Positions 9,885 to 18,776 of a DNA stretch of 64,000 nucleotides are shown here, in pieces. A model generated the notes under the pieces. That model was not told the DNA's origin. It made no database searches and saw only the letters and a list, made by a program, of their open reading frames with translations. Source of the DNA: Posidoniimonas polymericola (GTDB taxonomy: Bacteria; Planctomycetota; Planctomycetia; Pirellulales; Lacipirellulaceae); NCBI RefSeq assembly GCF_007859935.1, contig NZ_SJPO01000003.1, forward strand, positions 18,826 to 82,825, written 5' to 3'. The position numbers were made by a program, and so were the translations under genes. Every line of letters begins with the position of its first letter. The first letter of the stretch is position 1.

Positions 9885-12800
9885 GTAGGATCGTCCTGCT
9901 GGCCTGCCTGCTGGGCTCCGCCTGCGCAGCCGCCGCGCCCGATTGGGAGAACCAGCAGGTGCTCGCCATCAGCCGCGAGCCGACTCGGGCGACCTTCTGG
10001 CCGCTGGCCGACGCGCAGGGCGTCGACTCCAATGACTCGCCCTGGGTCCGTTCGCTCAATGGCGACTGGCGGTTCAACTGGTCGCCCGACCCCGAGCAGC
10101 GGCCCGCGGCGTTCTTCCAGCCAGGCTACGACGCCTCGGATTGGAAGACGCTTCCGGTCCCGTCGAGCTGGCAGATGCACGGCTACGGCACGCCGATCTA
10201 TGTCAGCGCGGGCTATCCGTTCAGGGTCGACCCGCCGCGTGTGACTTCTGAGCCCAAGGAGACTTACACCGCTTACGACGCCCGCAATCCGGTTGGGAGT
10301 TATCGACGCGGGTTCGCGGTCCCCGAAGTGTGGAACGGCCGCCGCGCGTTCCTCCACTTCGCCGGCGTCGAGGGGGCGTTCTACGTGTGGGTGAACGGCC
10401 GGCGGGTCGGCTACAGCCAGGGGAGCCGCTCGCCCGCCGAGTTCGAGATCACGAACGCGGTGCAGGCCGGTGAGAACCAGCTGGCGGTCGAGGTCTACCG
10501 CTGGAGCGATGGCTCCTACCTCGAGGACCAGGACATGTGGCGGATGGCGGGAATCCACCGCGACGTGACGCTGTACTCCACGCCGCCGCAGCGGATCTGC
10601 GACTTCACGGTCCGCACCGAGCTGGACGAAGCGTACCGCGACGCGACCGTCACGGTCGACGTCGAGCTCGACGCGCCCGCCGCCGAGGACCTCGCGGGTT
10701 GGACAGTAGCCGCCACGCTGTTCGACGGCGACCAGCAGGTGGCCGGCGCTGAGCACGACGCCGAGCCGATCCTCAACCGCGCCAATCGGTCGAGCGTGCT
10801 CAACGAGCGCACGCCGCAACGCGGCGCCGGGCGGTTCGATTGGCTCACACTGAAGGTTCCCGCGGCGAAGCTTTGGACCGCGGAGACGCCGCACCTGTAC
10901 CGGCTGGAGTTGTCGCTCCGGAGCTTGAAAGGCGAGGTAGTCGAAACGGTCGGCTGCGGAGTTGGCATCCGCGAGATCGAGATCACCGGCGGCCAGCTCT
11001 TGGTCAACGGCCATCCGGTGCGGCTCCGCGGCGTGAACCGTCACGAGCATGACCCCGCTACCGGGCACGCGATCAGCCGCGAGCGGATGGAGCAGGACCT
11101 CCGGCTGCTGAAGCGGGCGAACGTCAACGCGGTCCGCACGGCCCACTACCCGAACGACCCGTACTGGTACGAGCTGTGCGACCGCCACGGGCTGTACTTG
11201 ATGGACGAGGCCGACCTCGAGACGCACGGCCTCCGCGGCAAGCTGTCGGGCGACCCACGCTGGGCCGCCGCGTTCCTCGACCGCGTGGTCCGGCTCGCCG
11301 AGCGGGACAAGAACCACGCGTCGGTCGTGATGTGGTCGCTCGGCAACGAGTCGGGGCAGGGCGCCAACTTCGCCGCCTGCGCGGGCTGGCTGCACGCCTT
11401 CGACCCAACGCGGCCGGTGCACCACGAGGGCGCCCAGGGCGACCCCCGCGACCCGCCATGGGTCGACGTCCGCAGCCGCTTTTACCCGCGGCTCCGCGCC
11501 GATTACCTGAACCCGTCGGCGCTGTCGGACGCCGCGCCCGAGCGGGCCGAGAACGCCCGTTGGGAGCGGCTGCTCGACCTGGCGGAGAACGAGGCCGACC
11601 CGCGGCCGGTGCTCACCAGCGAGTACGCCCACGCGATGGGCAACGCGATGGGCAACCTCGACCGCTACTGGCAGGAGATCTACTCGCACCCCAAGCTCCT
11701 CGGCGGGTTTGTGTGGGACTGGTGCGACCAGGGCCTGAATCGCACCGCCGATAAAGGCCAGCAGTACACGGCCCACGGCGGAGACTTCGGCGACCAGCCC
11801 AACCACGGCGCGTTCTGCCTGAACGGCGTCGTGCTGGCCGACCGCACGCTGACGCCCAAGTACTGGGAGTTGAAGCACGTGTACCAGCCGGTTGAGGCGG
11901 AGCTCGTCTCGGTCGATGATGGCGGCGTGACGGTGCGGCTCCGCAACCGGCAAGACTTCGTCGATCTGAGCGGCTACCAGTTCAAGTGGACCTTGCTGCG
12001 GGACGGAGTGGCCAACAAGCAGGGCGAGGCCGACCTGCCCGAATGCGCCGCCCGCGGGGAGTGCGAGTTGCCGATTGCGATTGGTGGCTGGGACCCATCG
12101 CAGCCGGGTGAGCGATTGTTGAACCTCGAGTTCTCGCTGCGCGAGGCGACCAGCTGGACGCCCGCGGGATTCGTAGTCGCTTCTGAGCAGCTCACCCTCG
12201 TTGGCGATCTCGCCGACGACCTTCCGCTGGCGTCCGAAGTCGCGAACCGCCTCGCTACCCAAACCGACGACGCCTTGAATGACGACTTTCACCGCCTGAT
12301 CAGTGAGCTCTCTCGATCTCCCGATGCTTTGTTCCGGATCGACTGGCGCAGCGTCGGGGTCGATCTTTCGCAGTCGAGAAACGGTGGGAAGCCGTCTTTT
12401 GGTCCGAGGCCACAGGTATTCCGCGCGCCAGTCGACAACGACCGGGGCTTTGGCGGCTGGCTCGCGCAGGAGTGGCGTGACGCTGGCCTTGCGGAGCTGG
12501 AACTTCAAAAGACGACGGTGCAGTCGATGAACATTGGGGCCGCGGGCGCCCGCCTCGCGACCGTGCGTCAATACAAAGCGACCGAGGGCAGCGTGCGGGT
12601 AGTCGACGACTGGCTGCTGCGGCGCGATGGCCAGTTGGAGCTCACCAGCCGCATCACGCCGGACGCTTCTCTGCCGCCGCTGCCACGCGTCGGGCTCGTG
12701 ATGCGTGTCAGTGATGCCTACGACAACCTCGCCTACTACGGCCGCGGCCCGCACGCCAACTATCCGGACTGCAAGGCGAGCGCCTTTCTGGGTCGGTTCC

Positions 12801-13144
12801 GCAGCACGGTCGCCGAGCAGTACTTTCCTTGGCCCCGCCCGCAGGAGACCGGCGCCCACCAGGACACGCGGTGGGTCGAGCTCACCGACGACGCCGGTCG
12901 CGGCGTGCGGGTCACCTCGCTCGGCGAGCCGTTCGCGTTCTCGGCGCTGCCGTACACCGCTCAGCAGCTGGCGGCCGCGACGCACACCGACGACCTCGCA
13001 CCCCGCCCAGACGTCATCCTCTCGATCGACGCCGCCCAGTGCGGCCTCGGCAACAGCAGCTGCGGGCCCGGCGTGCTGCAGGAGCACAGTGTGCCGCCGG
13101 GCAAGACCTACGAGCTGCGGCTGCAATTCGAGCCGGTCAAATGA
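9881..13144 (+). CDS. Secreted GH2 beta-galactosidase, LacZ type with Bgal_small_N domain
   Basis: A 1087-residue protein from the ATG at 9881, whose ATGA overlaps the GH95 stop. The signal peptide is [17 protein letters not shown]. The start of the mature protein ([21 protein letters not shown]) and the full LacZ architecture are present: sugar-binding domain, Ig domain, TIM barrel, second Ig domain and beta-galactosidase small-chain domain ([14 protein letters not shown]). The acid/base is E490 in [10 protein letters not shown] and the nucleophile E581 in [13 protein letters not shown]. Length matches E. coli LacZ plus a leader. It is the fourth gene of the operon and should release beta-linked galactose from oligosaccharides in the periplasm. 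The next gene, GH43, follows after 170 bases and may have its own promoter. Confidence 0.92.
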   Translation: MSRIVLLACLLGSACAAAAPDWENQQVLAISREPTRATFWPLADAQGVDSNDSPWVRSLNGDWRFNWSPDPEQRPAAFFQPGYDASDWKTLPVPSSWQMHGYGTPIYVSAGYPFRVDPPRVTSEPKETYTAYDARNPVGSYRRGFAVPEVWNGRRAFLHFAGVEGAFYVWVNGRRVGYSQGSRSPAEFEITNAVQAGENQLAVEVYRWSDGSYLEDQDMWRMAGIHRDVTLYSTPPQRICDFTVRTELDEAYRDATVTVDVELDAPAAEDLAGWTVAATLFDGDQQVAGAEHDAEPILNRANRSSVLNERTPQRGAGRFDWLTLKVPAAKLWTAETPHLYRLELSLRSLKGEVVETVGCGVGIREIEITGGQLLVNGHPVRLRGVNRHEHDPATGHAISRERMEQDLRLLKRANVNAVRTAHYPNDPYWYELCDRHGLYLMDEADLETHGLRGKLSGDPRWAAAFLDRVVRLAERDKNHASVVMWSLGNESGQGANFAACAGWLHAFDPTRPVHHEGAQGDPRDPPWVDVRSRFYPRLRADYLNPSALSDAAPERAENARWERLLDLAENEADPRPVLTSEYAHAMGNAMGNLDRYWQEIYSHPKLLGGFVWDWCDQGLNRTADKGQQYTAHGGDFGDQPNHGAFCLNGVVLADRTLTPKYWELKHVYQPVEAELVSVDDGGVTVRLRNRQDFVDLSGYQFKWTLLRDGVANKQGEADLPECAARGECELPIAIGGWDPSQPGERLLNLEFSLREATSWTPAGFVVASEQLTLVGDLADDLPLASEVANRLATQTDDALNDDFHRLISELSRSPDALFRIDWRSVGVDLSQSRNGGKPSFGPRPQVFRAPVDNDRGFGGWLAQEWRDAGLAELELQKTTVQSMNIGAAGARLATVRQYKATEGSVRVVDDWLLRRDGQLELTSRITPDASLPPLPRVGLVMRVSDAYDNLAYYGRGPHANYPDCKASAFLGRFRSTVAEQYFPWPRPQETGAHQDTRWVELTDDAGRGVRVTSLGEPFAFSALPYTAQQLAAATHTDDLAPRPDVILSIDAAQCGLGNSSCGPGVLQEHSVPPGKTYELRLQFEPVK

Positions 13145-13314
13145 TCTACGGCTATCGATGCCGCCTCGGTTTCTGTCACATGTTGAAAACATAAACGCAA
13201 TGGAGTTTTCTTGCGTTAGGCCCGGGTGTGCTTTAGACTGAACGACTGCCGCGACGATCGCCGCGCCGCACTGCTTGCCTGCTCTTCTGTTGGGACCTCT
13301 GTCAGGGATTCGCC

Positions 13315-14307
13315 ATGCAATCATCTCGCCCACTCTTAGCGTTTGTCCTGCTGGCCAACGGCGTTGCCGCCCAAGCCGCCGAGCAGGCCGCGCCGGCCGG
13401 GTTCTTGTTTGTCACCTTCCGCAGCGAGGGGGGCGAGCTCGCCGAGCAGGTCTACTTCGGCCTCAGCGAGGACGGCCGCCGCTGGTCCGCGCTGAACGAC
13501 TCGCAGCCGGTGCTCGTCAGCGAGCTCGGCGAGCGCGGCGTCCGCGACCCGTACCTCATCCGCCGTGCCGACGGCGAGGGCTTCTACCTCATCGCCACCG
13601 ACCTCTCGACCCACCACAACGGCGACTGGGGCCGCGCGGTCCGCGCCGGCAGCCACGCCATCATCATCTGGGAGTCCGAGGACCTGGTCGACTGGTCCGA
13701 GCCCCGCCGTGTCGAGGTCGCCCCCGACGACGCCGGCTGCACCTGGGCGCCCGAGGCGGTCTACGACCAGCAGCAGGGCGACTACCTCGTGTTCTGGGCG
13801 TCGACCACCGCGCGGGACGACTTCGCCAAGCACCGCATCTGGGCCGCCCGCACCAAGGACTTCCGCGACTTCGGCGAGCCGTTCATCTACATCGAGAAGC
13901 CGACCACCGTGATCGACACCACCATTGTCCACGGCCCCGACGCCTACTACCGCTTTACCAAGGACGAGAAGTTCAAGGCCATCACCATGGAGACCTCCCC
14001 CTCCATCGACGGCCCCTGGACCGATGTCCCCACCTTCTCGCTCGCCAAGCTCCGCGGCTACGAGGGCCCCGAGTGCTACCAGATCGAGCCCGCGTCCGGC
14101 GACAAGCCGGCCGTCTGGGGGCTGATCCTCGACAACTACGCCCGCGGCCGCGGCTACCAGCCCTACACAACCACCGACCTCGCCGCGGGCGAGTTCGAGC
14201 CGGCCGAGGGATTCGAGTTCCCGTTCCGCTTCCGCCACGGCTCGGTGACGCCGCTCTCGGCCGACGAGCTCAAGGGCGTCCGCGCGGCGTACGGCGCAAC
14301 GAAGTGA
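13315..14307 (+). CDS. Secreted GH43 family enzyme (arabinosidase/xylosidase-like)
   Basis: A 330-residue protein with signal peptide (SSRPLLAFVLLANGVAAQA). The three GH43 carboxylates are visible: general base Asp78 in GVRDPYLIR, pKa modulator Asp201 in TTVIDTTIV and general acid Glu253 in GYEGPECYQIE. TWAPEAVYD, where family members often have WAPE, is also present. The single propeller domain without an added binding module fits subfamilies acting on arabinan or on galactan/arabinogalactan side chains; the substrate is not certain. It lies downstream of the GH106-GH95-GH2 operon in the same direction, 170 bases after LacZ, so it may be co-regulated. No clear terminator follows; the dispersed repeat begins 85 bases further on. 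Confidence 0.88.
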   Translation: MQSSRPLLAFVLLANGVAAQAAEQAAPAGFLFVTFRSEGGELAEQVYFGLSEDGRRWSALNDSQPVLVSELGERGVRDPYLIRRADGEGFYLIATDLSTHHNGDWGRAVRAGSHAIIIWESEDLVDWSEPRRVEVAPDDAGCTWAPEAVYDQQQGDYLVFWASTTARDDFAKHRIWAARTKDFRDFGEPFIYIEKPTTVIDTTIVHGPDAYYRFTKDEKFKAITMETSPSIDGPWTDVPTFSLAKLRGYEGPECYQIEPASGDKPAVWGLILDNYARGRGYQPYTTTDLAAGEFEPAEGFEFPFRFRHGSVTPLSADELKGVRAAYGATK

Positions 14308-14391
14308 ACAATCGGTAAGTGGTCAGTCGGCAGAGAAAAACCCAGCCGGCGACCTGCGCCTCGCCGGTCGCCTCGCTACCGGCCACACGCC

Positions 14392-14713
14392 GCGAGACTT
14401 TTGTCCAGGCCGAGTTTTGTCCCCAATTCCAACATCGATTCCTAGGGACAAAAGTGGGGCCCCATTTCGGGCGTGGTTTTTCGTAAGCTCCTATATTGAA
14501 AGAGCTTAGGACGGCGGCTCGCCTGCCATCCCCCCGACTTTTGTCCGTCGCTGCGCGCTGGAGCGGACAAAAGTCCAACCAACCAGCCACCCCAACAATC
14601 AACGGCGGAAGCCGATTGGTGTCACCGCCCCCAGGAGGCTTGGTCCACGCCGATTGCGAGCCCCAGCAGCCCTTCTATTGGACCGCGCTGGGTGGCTCTT
14701 TTCGATAAAGAAT
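14392..14713. repeat. Dispersed GACTTTTGTCC repeat element, copy A
   Basis: A 322-base non-coding element with a homologue at 63439-63707. Five copies of an 8-11 base motif occur in fixed order and orientation: GACTTTTGTCC, GTTTTGTCCCC, then inverted GGGACAAAAGT, then GACTTTTGTCC and inverted GGACAAAAGTCC. The first part aligns almost base for base with copy B (GCGAGACTTTTGTCC, then GGCCGAGTTTTGTCCCC, ACATCGATT, TAGGGACAAAAGT). A second conserved block lies near the right end (TATTGGA, CGCG, TGGTGGCTC-like, GAAT). It is clearly richer in A+T than the surrounding genes. The inverted motifs could form two stem-loops. No protein-coding reading is convincing. Confidence 0.8.
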
Positions 14714-14949
14714 TGCTAGGCTCATTGCTGCAGGGATGCAGAGGAATGCTTTCCTTCTGTGGCGCGGTAGTCGGCCATCGTGAACCCGTCTCAGAACAGA
14801 GAAAGCGAATGGCAAAGACGCCAGGAAGTACACGCCTGCCTTGCCGGGCACGGTTGCGTTTCAAGAGCACGAGGTCAAGTTCATGCCAGCCAAGTTCTTG
14901 CGGCGGCTGATGTCGCAGATTAGACCTGTCCCCGTTTGCCCGTGGCCAG
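14714..14949. other. Non-coding stretch after repeat copy A
   Basis: No gene is recognised here. The stretch is less GC-rich than the genes around it. A short open stretch near 14860-14940 reads as a possible relic (for example FQEHEVKFMPAKFLRRLM on the plus strand), but there is no start, no matching family and no intact frame. With the truncated glycoside hydrolase piece next to it, the segment looks like a scar of past rearrangement; this is inference. Confidence 0.4.
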
Positions 14950-15375
14950 TCAGGGAGCTTGGACTACGAGGTAGGTAGTCCCTTGCTGAGCGTCGAAGCG
15001 TAGGCGCAGGCTGTCGCCGCTGTTGTCGATGGTGGAATCGACCGTTGTTCCATCGGCGTCAGTGACCACGACCGACGATCTCATCGGGGGCAGCACGAGC
15101 GTGCAGGAATTGTCGCGGCGGGGTGTTATCTCGATGCGGGTGATTTGGCCCGCGACTATTTCTGCGGAGACCTCGGAGCCACCTCGGGCGAGGAACTTCC
15201 GGAAGGCGACGGTCGTCGTCTTGGGAACGGAGGGGAGCAGTTGGATCCTGCCGCTCCTGGAACTGCAGAGCCGTTTCGGCTCAAAAGAGAACGCGTCCCA
15301 GGTCCTGTCGGGAGTATCCAGTTGCAGCACGCGGTCTTCTTTCACCGCCTGCCACCAGTAGCCGCCGGGGAACAT
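14950..15375 (-). pseudogene. GH95-like C-terminal fragment, probable gene remnant
   Basis: A 141-codon frame that reads like the last domain of a large glycoside hydrolase. IQLLPSVPK followed by KFLARGGSEVSAEIVAGQITRI matches the pattern of GH95 C-termini, compare LLPALPAAW and [13 protein letters not shown] in the intact GH95 gene of this window. Coding-like sequence (DFTLRLWR) continues upstream of the ATG for only a few codons before a TGA, and there is no signal peptide or catalytic domain. I read it as the 3' remnant of a degraded hydrolase, on the same strand as and downstream of the PL11 gene. The alternative is a small independent protein made from the ATG, which directly follows GGAGG with no spacer. 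Confidence 0.5.
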
Positions 15376-15447
15376 CCTCCAGAGGCGGAGCGTGAAGTCT
15401 CAATCACAGCCGCAGAGTGCTCTGCAACCGAGTCGCGGCGCCGCGCG

Positions 15448-18400
15448 CTAGAGCTTCCTACCCTTCGGGCCCATGGCTTCGTCGAGGAGGCCTGTCTCCG
15501 TCGACCCGCCGAAGGCGTCGTCGGTAGACGACTGATGGGAGTCGTCGCTCACGGCTACAAAGCTGGGCCGCGTTAAGGGGCGTCCGATGCGGCGGAGTTC
15601 GGCGTCAAGCAACGACGCGTTCGAGGTCGCGGCGGATGGGACTGGGGTGGTAGTTTCCCCAGCGGCTAGCTCTTGCGGCGGCTTCGCATCCGCGGGCTGC
15701 CCGGCTAGCAGGGCAAAGGCGGCGTCCTGCAACGAGTACGCGTCCGCTGCTTCGACAGTCGCGAGCGGCGCCAGGGCGATTGTTAAAGCCGCCGATGCGA
15801 TGGGGGCCGGGAACACGGCCGGCAGAGCCGCGACCGCGCCGTAGTTGTCACGCCACACGTCGCGGTCCGCCTGATCGACCACGCCGTTGTGGTTGCCATC
15901 GGCTGCTAGGTTGTCGGTGCTGCCCTGCGTGTCCCGCCAGACGGCGTAGTCGGCCGTGTTGACCAGGCCGTCGCCGTTGTAGTCGCCGCCCAGCTCGCCG
16001 CCGAAGAAGAGGGGACGCTGCGGGGCAGGGTCCATCCCCTCGCCGATCCAGTAGCTGGGGTGCGAGGGCTGGTTGTACGCCACGTTCTGACCCGCGACCG
16101 ACGACCGGTAGTGCGTGTCGTGCATCAGGGTCGGCAGCCGCGAGCCGGCAGCGATCGTGGTGGTCCAGATCTCGAGCGCGGTGCTGTCGCTGCGGCGCCA
16201 GATGACCTCCTCCCGCCAGTCGCCCAGGATGTCGGCGGCCAGGCTCGGGGTGCTCTTCGTGCCGTTGTTCGACGACAGCCCCGACGTGTTGTTGATGCCG
16301 CTGTTGCCCGACGAGACCAGGTTCGACCGGCCGGGGTTGTTCCACTCGGAGATGGTGGTCCCGTCGAGCAGCTCACGCGACAGGTCGCCGTCCCACCAGA
16401 CGGCAAAGTTGTACATCATGCCGCCGGGCGTGGGGTACAACGCCTCGCCGGAGACGTTGTAGACGTAGCGGGTCCCCTCGTTGGTCGAGGCCCAGAACTC
16501 GTACCCGGGGTGGTTGGGGTCGATGTCGGCCGCGACGCCGCGGCCGACGTCGTTGTTGGAGGGGATCTGGAACAGCAGCTCGCCGGTCTGGGCGTCGCGG
16601 AGCTCGCCGCCGGCGTCCCTCCCGTTGCTCTCGTACTGGCTTGGGCTCTCGTGAACCATGAACACCTCGAGGCCCGGGTTCGAGGGGTCGAGGTCGGACA
16701 CGTGGATCGCGTCTCCGTGGCCCAGGCCGGTGGAGTACAGGCCGGAGCCGTCGTGGTCGAGGGCCGCGGCGCCGTGGATGACCTCGTCAAAGCCGTCGCC
16801 GTCGACGTCGGCGATCACCAGCGCGTTGGTGCCCTGTGCGATGTACTCGGGGTTGGCGCCGTTGGTCGCGGCGTTGAACCGCCACCGCTGCGTTAGTTCT
16901 CCCGAGCGCCAGTCGAGCGCGACGACCTCGTTGCGGGCCTGGAAGCCCCCCTGCGGCCCGTAGTAGCCGCGGGCCCAGACGATGCTCGGACGCACGCCGT
17001 CCAGGTAGGCGACGCCCGACAGGAAGCGGTCGACGCGGTTGCCGTAGGAGTCGCCCCAGGTCGACGCGCTGATCCGTTCGAGCGGGAAATCAATCGTCTT
17101 CAGTTCTGCGCCGGTGAGCCCGTCGAACACGGTCAGGTACTCGGGGCCGGACAGGACGTACCCGCTAGAGTTGCGGTAGTCGGCGTTGGGGTTGTCGCCG
17201 TCGAGCAGCACATCGTTGCCGAGGCCGTCGACGGTCCCGGGCGCGGTCTTCAGGACGACCTCCGAGCGGCCGTCGCCGTCGAGGTCGTAGACCACCATCT
17301 GCGTGTAGTGCGCGCCCGCGCGGATGTTGCGGCCGAGGTCGATCCGCCACAGGAAGTCGCCCTCCAGCGTGTACGCGTCGACGTAGACATTGCCCGTGTA
17401 GCCGGACTGCGAGTTGTCCTTCGAGTTGGACGGGTCCCACTTGAGGATCACCTCGTACTGCCCATCGCCGTCGAGGTCGCCGACGCTGGCGTCGTTGGCA
17501 GAGTAGGAGTAGCTCTCGCCGGTCGGCGTGACGCCGCCGGCGGGGATCGAGAGCGGGATGGTCAGGTGCTGCTCGATCGCCGCGGAGGCGGCCAGCGTGT
17601 AGCCCTCGCTGAGCGGCCCCTCGACCCCGTCCACCACGGCGGTCACGTAGTAGGTGTTCTCCAGAGCGGGGTTGGCCGTGGCGTCGACGTAGTCGGTCGT
17701 TTGGGTGATGGTCCCCCGGTGGAGCAGGACCGGCGGGCCGCCGTCGGTCGACCGGTAGACATTGAAGCCGACGTTGGGGTCGTCGGTCCCGAGCAGCCGC
17801 CAGCCCACATACACCGACGACGCCGACGGGCGCACCGCGACTACGCCGCGGTTGAGGTTCTCGACCTGGCGCGGGAGCGCTACCGGGTTCGTGGGGTAGG
17901 CGTCGTCTGGGTCGACGTCCGGACCGCCGTCGTCCAGTTCGAGCACCGGACGCAGGGCCGGGTCGGGGTTCTCACGCGAGCCGTAGCCCCAGCCGCGGTA
18001 CGCGCCGGCGTCGATGTAGGTGACGAAGGTCGCCAGCCCGCCGTCTGCCTGCCGGCGTTTCAGGAACGCGAGCAGGTCCGGCCCCGTGAGCGACTGGGCG
18101 GCGCCGTCGACGTCGAGGACCGCCTCGGTGACGTCGGCGCCCGATTCCTCGTTGAGGCTGTACAGCCGAGACGTGTCGAGGCCGTCGCCGTTGACGCCGG
18201 TGTACTCCAGGCCGGCGTTCCCTTCGGCGAGGGTCGCCTCGTCCCAGTCCTGCGGCGTGTTGCCTGGCAGCGACAGCAGCCCGTACACGTCGAAGCGGCT
18301 GGCGACAATGTTGTCGTTGCGGGCGGCGGCGGTCTTGAACAGCTTGAGCGAGGCCGATTCGTAGGCGCTGAAGTCGATGCCGGAGACATCGAAACGCACG

Positions 18401-18588
18401 TACGAGGTCCGGTCGCCCGGCCCATTGGCGTCGAGCGTGTCGAGCACCGCCGCGCTTCCCGCCCCGACCCCGGCCTGCGTGTAGGCATCGGCCTCCGCGC
18501 CCAGGGAGGTGACCGCGAGCAGCTGCCTAGCTTCCAACGCTTCGAAGGAAAGCCGCTGGCGGGATTGGCGATGGGTCGGAACGTGCAT
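15448..18588 (-). CDS. PL11 rhamnogalacturonan lyase with DNRLRE-like and dockerin-like domains
   Basis: A 1046-residue protein from the ATG at 18588; the frame stays open to 18678, but the exported-protein signal RLSFEALEARQLLAV (LEPRxLL type) then begins sensibly at residue 12. Order: LEPRxLL-like N-terminus; CBM96/DNRLRE-like domain (DAYTQAGVGAGSAAVLD to YVRFDVSG); then a catalytic PL11 eight-bladed propeller with many calcium-type loops (VGDLDGDGQYEVILKW, VYDLDGDGRSEVVLKT, DVDGDGFDEVIHG). A C-terminal dockerin-type pair (DYNGDGLVNTADYAVWRDTQG and DGNHNGVVDQADRDVWRDNYG) is followed by an Ala/Pro-rich tail. PL11 enzymes cleave the rhamnose-galacturonate backbone of RG-I by beta-elimination. 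It fits the rhamnosidase, GH2 and GH43 genes nearby. Confidence 0.88.
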   Translation of the reverse strand: MHVPTHRQSRQRLSFEALEARQLLAVTSLGAEADAYTQAGVGAGSAAVLDTLDANGPGDRTSYVRFDVSGIDFSAYESASLKLFKTAAARNDNIVASRFDVYGLLSLPGNTPQDWDEATLAEGNAGLEYTGVNGDGLDTSRLYSLNEESGADVTEAVLDVDGAAQSLTGPDLLAFLKRRQADGGLATFVTYIDAGAYRGWGYGSRENPDPALRPVLELDDGGPDVDPDDAYPTNPVALPRQVENLNRGVVAVRPSASSVYVGWRLLGTDDPNVGFNVYRSTDGGPPVLLHRGTITQTTDYVDATANPALENTYYVTAVVDGVEGPLSEGYTLAASAAIEQHLTIPLSIPAGGVTPTGESYSYSANDASVGDLDGDGQYEVILKWDPSNSKDNSQSGYTGNVYVDAYTLEGDFLWRIDLGRNIRAGAHYTQMVVYDLDGDGRSEVVLKTAPGTVDGLGNDVLLDGDNPNADYRNSSGYVLSGPEYLTVFDGLTGAELKTIDFPLERISASTWGDSYGNRVDRFLSGVAYLDGVRPSIVWARGYYGPQGGFQARNEVVALDWRSGELTQRWRFNAATNGANPEYIAQGTNALVIADVDGDGFDEVIHGAAALDHDGSGLYSTGLGHGDAIHVSDLDPSNPGLEVFMVHESPSQYESNGRDAGGELRDAQTGELLFQIPSNNDVGRGVAADIDPNHPGYEFWASTNEGTRYVYNVSGEALYPTPGGMMYNFAVWWDGDLSRELLDGTTISEWNNPGRSNLVSSGNSGINNTSGLSSNNGTKSTPSLAADILGDWREEVIWRRSDSTALEIWTTTIAAGSRLPTLMHDTHYRSSVAGQNVAYNQPSHPSYWIGEGMDPAPQRPLFFGGELGGDYNGDGLVNTADYAVWRDTQGSTDNLAADGNHNGVVDQADRDVWRDNYGAVAALPAVFPAPIASAALTIALAPLATVEAADAYSLQDAAFALLAGQPADAKPPQELAAGETTTPVPSAATSNASLLDAELRRIGRPLTRPSFVAVSDDSHQSSTDDAFGGSTETGLLDEAMGPKGRKL

Positions 18589-18776
18589 GCGGGGCGGGGT
18601 CGGGCGAGGAGCAACAGAATGCCATCGGCAGAACGCCGGAGGGCGAAGGAGTCCCCTCATTCTAGCCGCCCATCTCAACCGCCGTAACGCAGCCGCTGGA
18701 TTGAGGCTGCAAACCGCGCCGCGATTTCCGCAAAGAACTGGCGGCGCCCCCTATGCTTCCGCGCACGCCGGCCGAC

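Noticed and set aside
9515..13333. A 1272-codon minus-strand open frame
   Set aside because: It is antisense to the GH95 end and LacZ-type GH2 gene, both with clear catalytic motifs. The translation has no recognisable domain.
14392..14713. Repeat copy A as a CRISPR array
   Set aside because: The motifs are short, alternate in orientation and have unequal spacing. No cas gene is present in the window.
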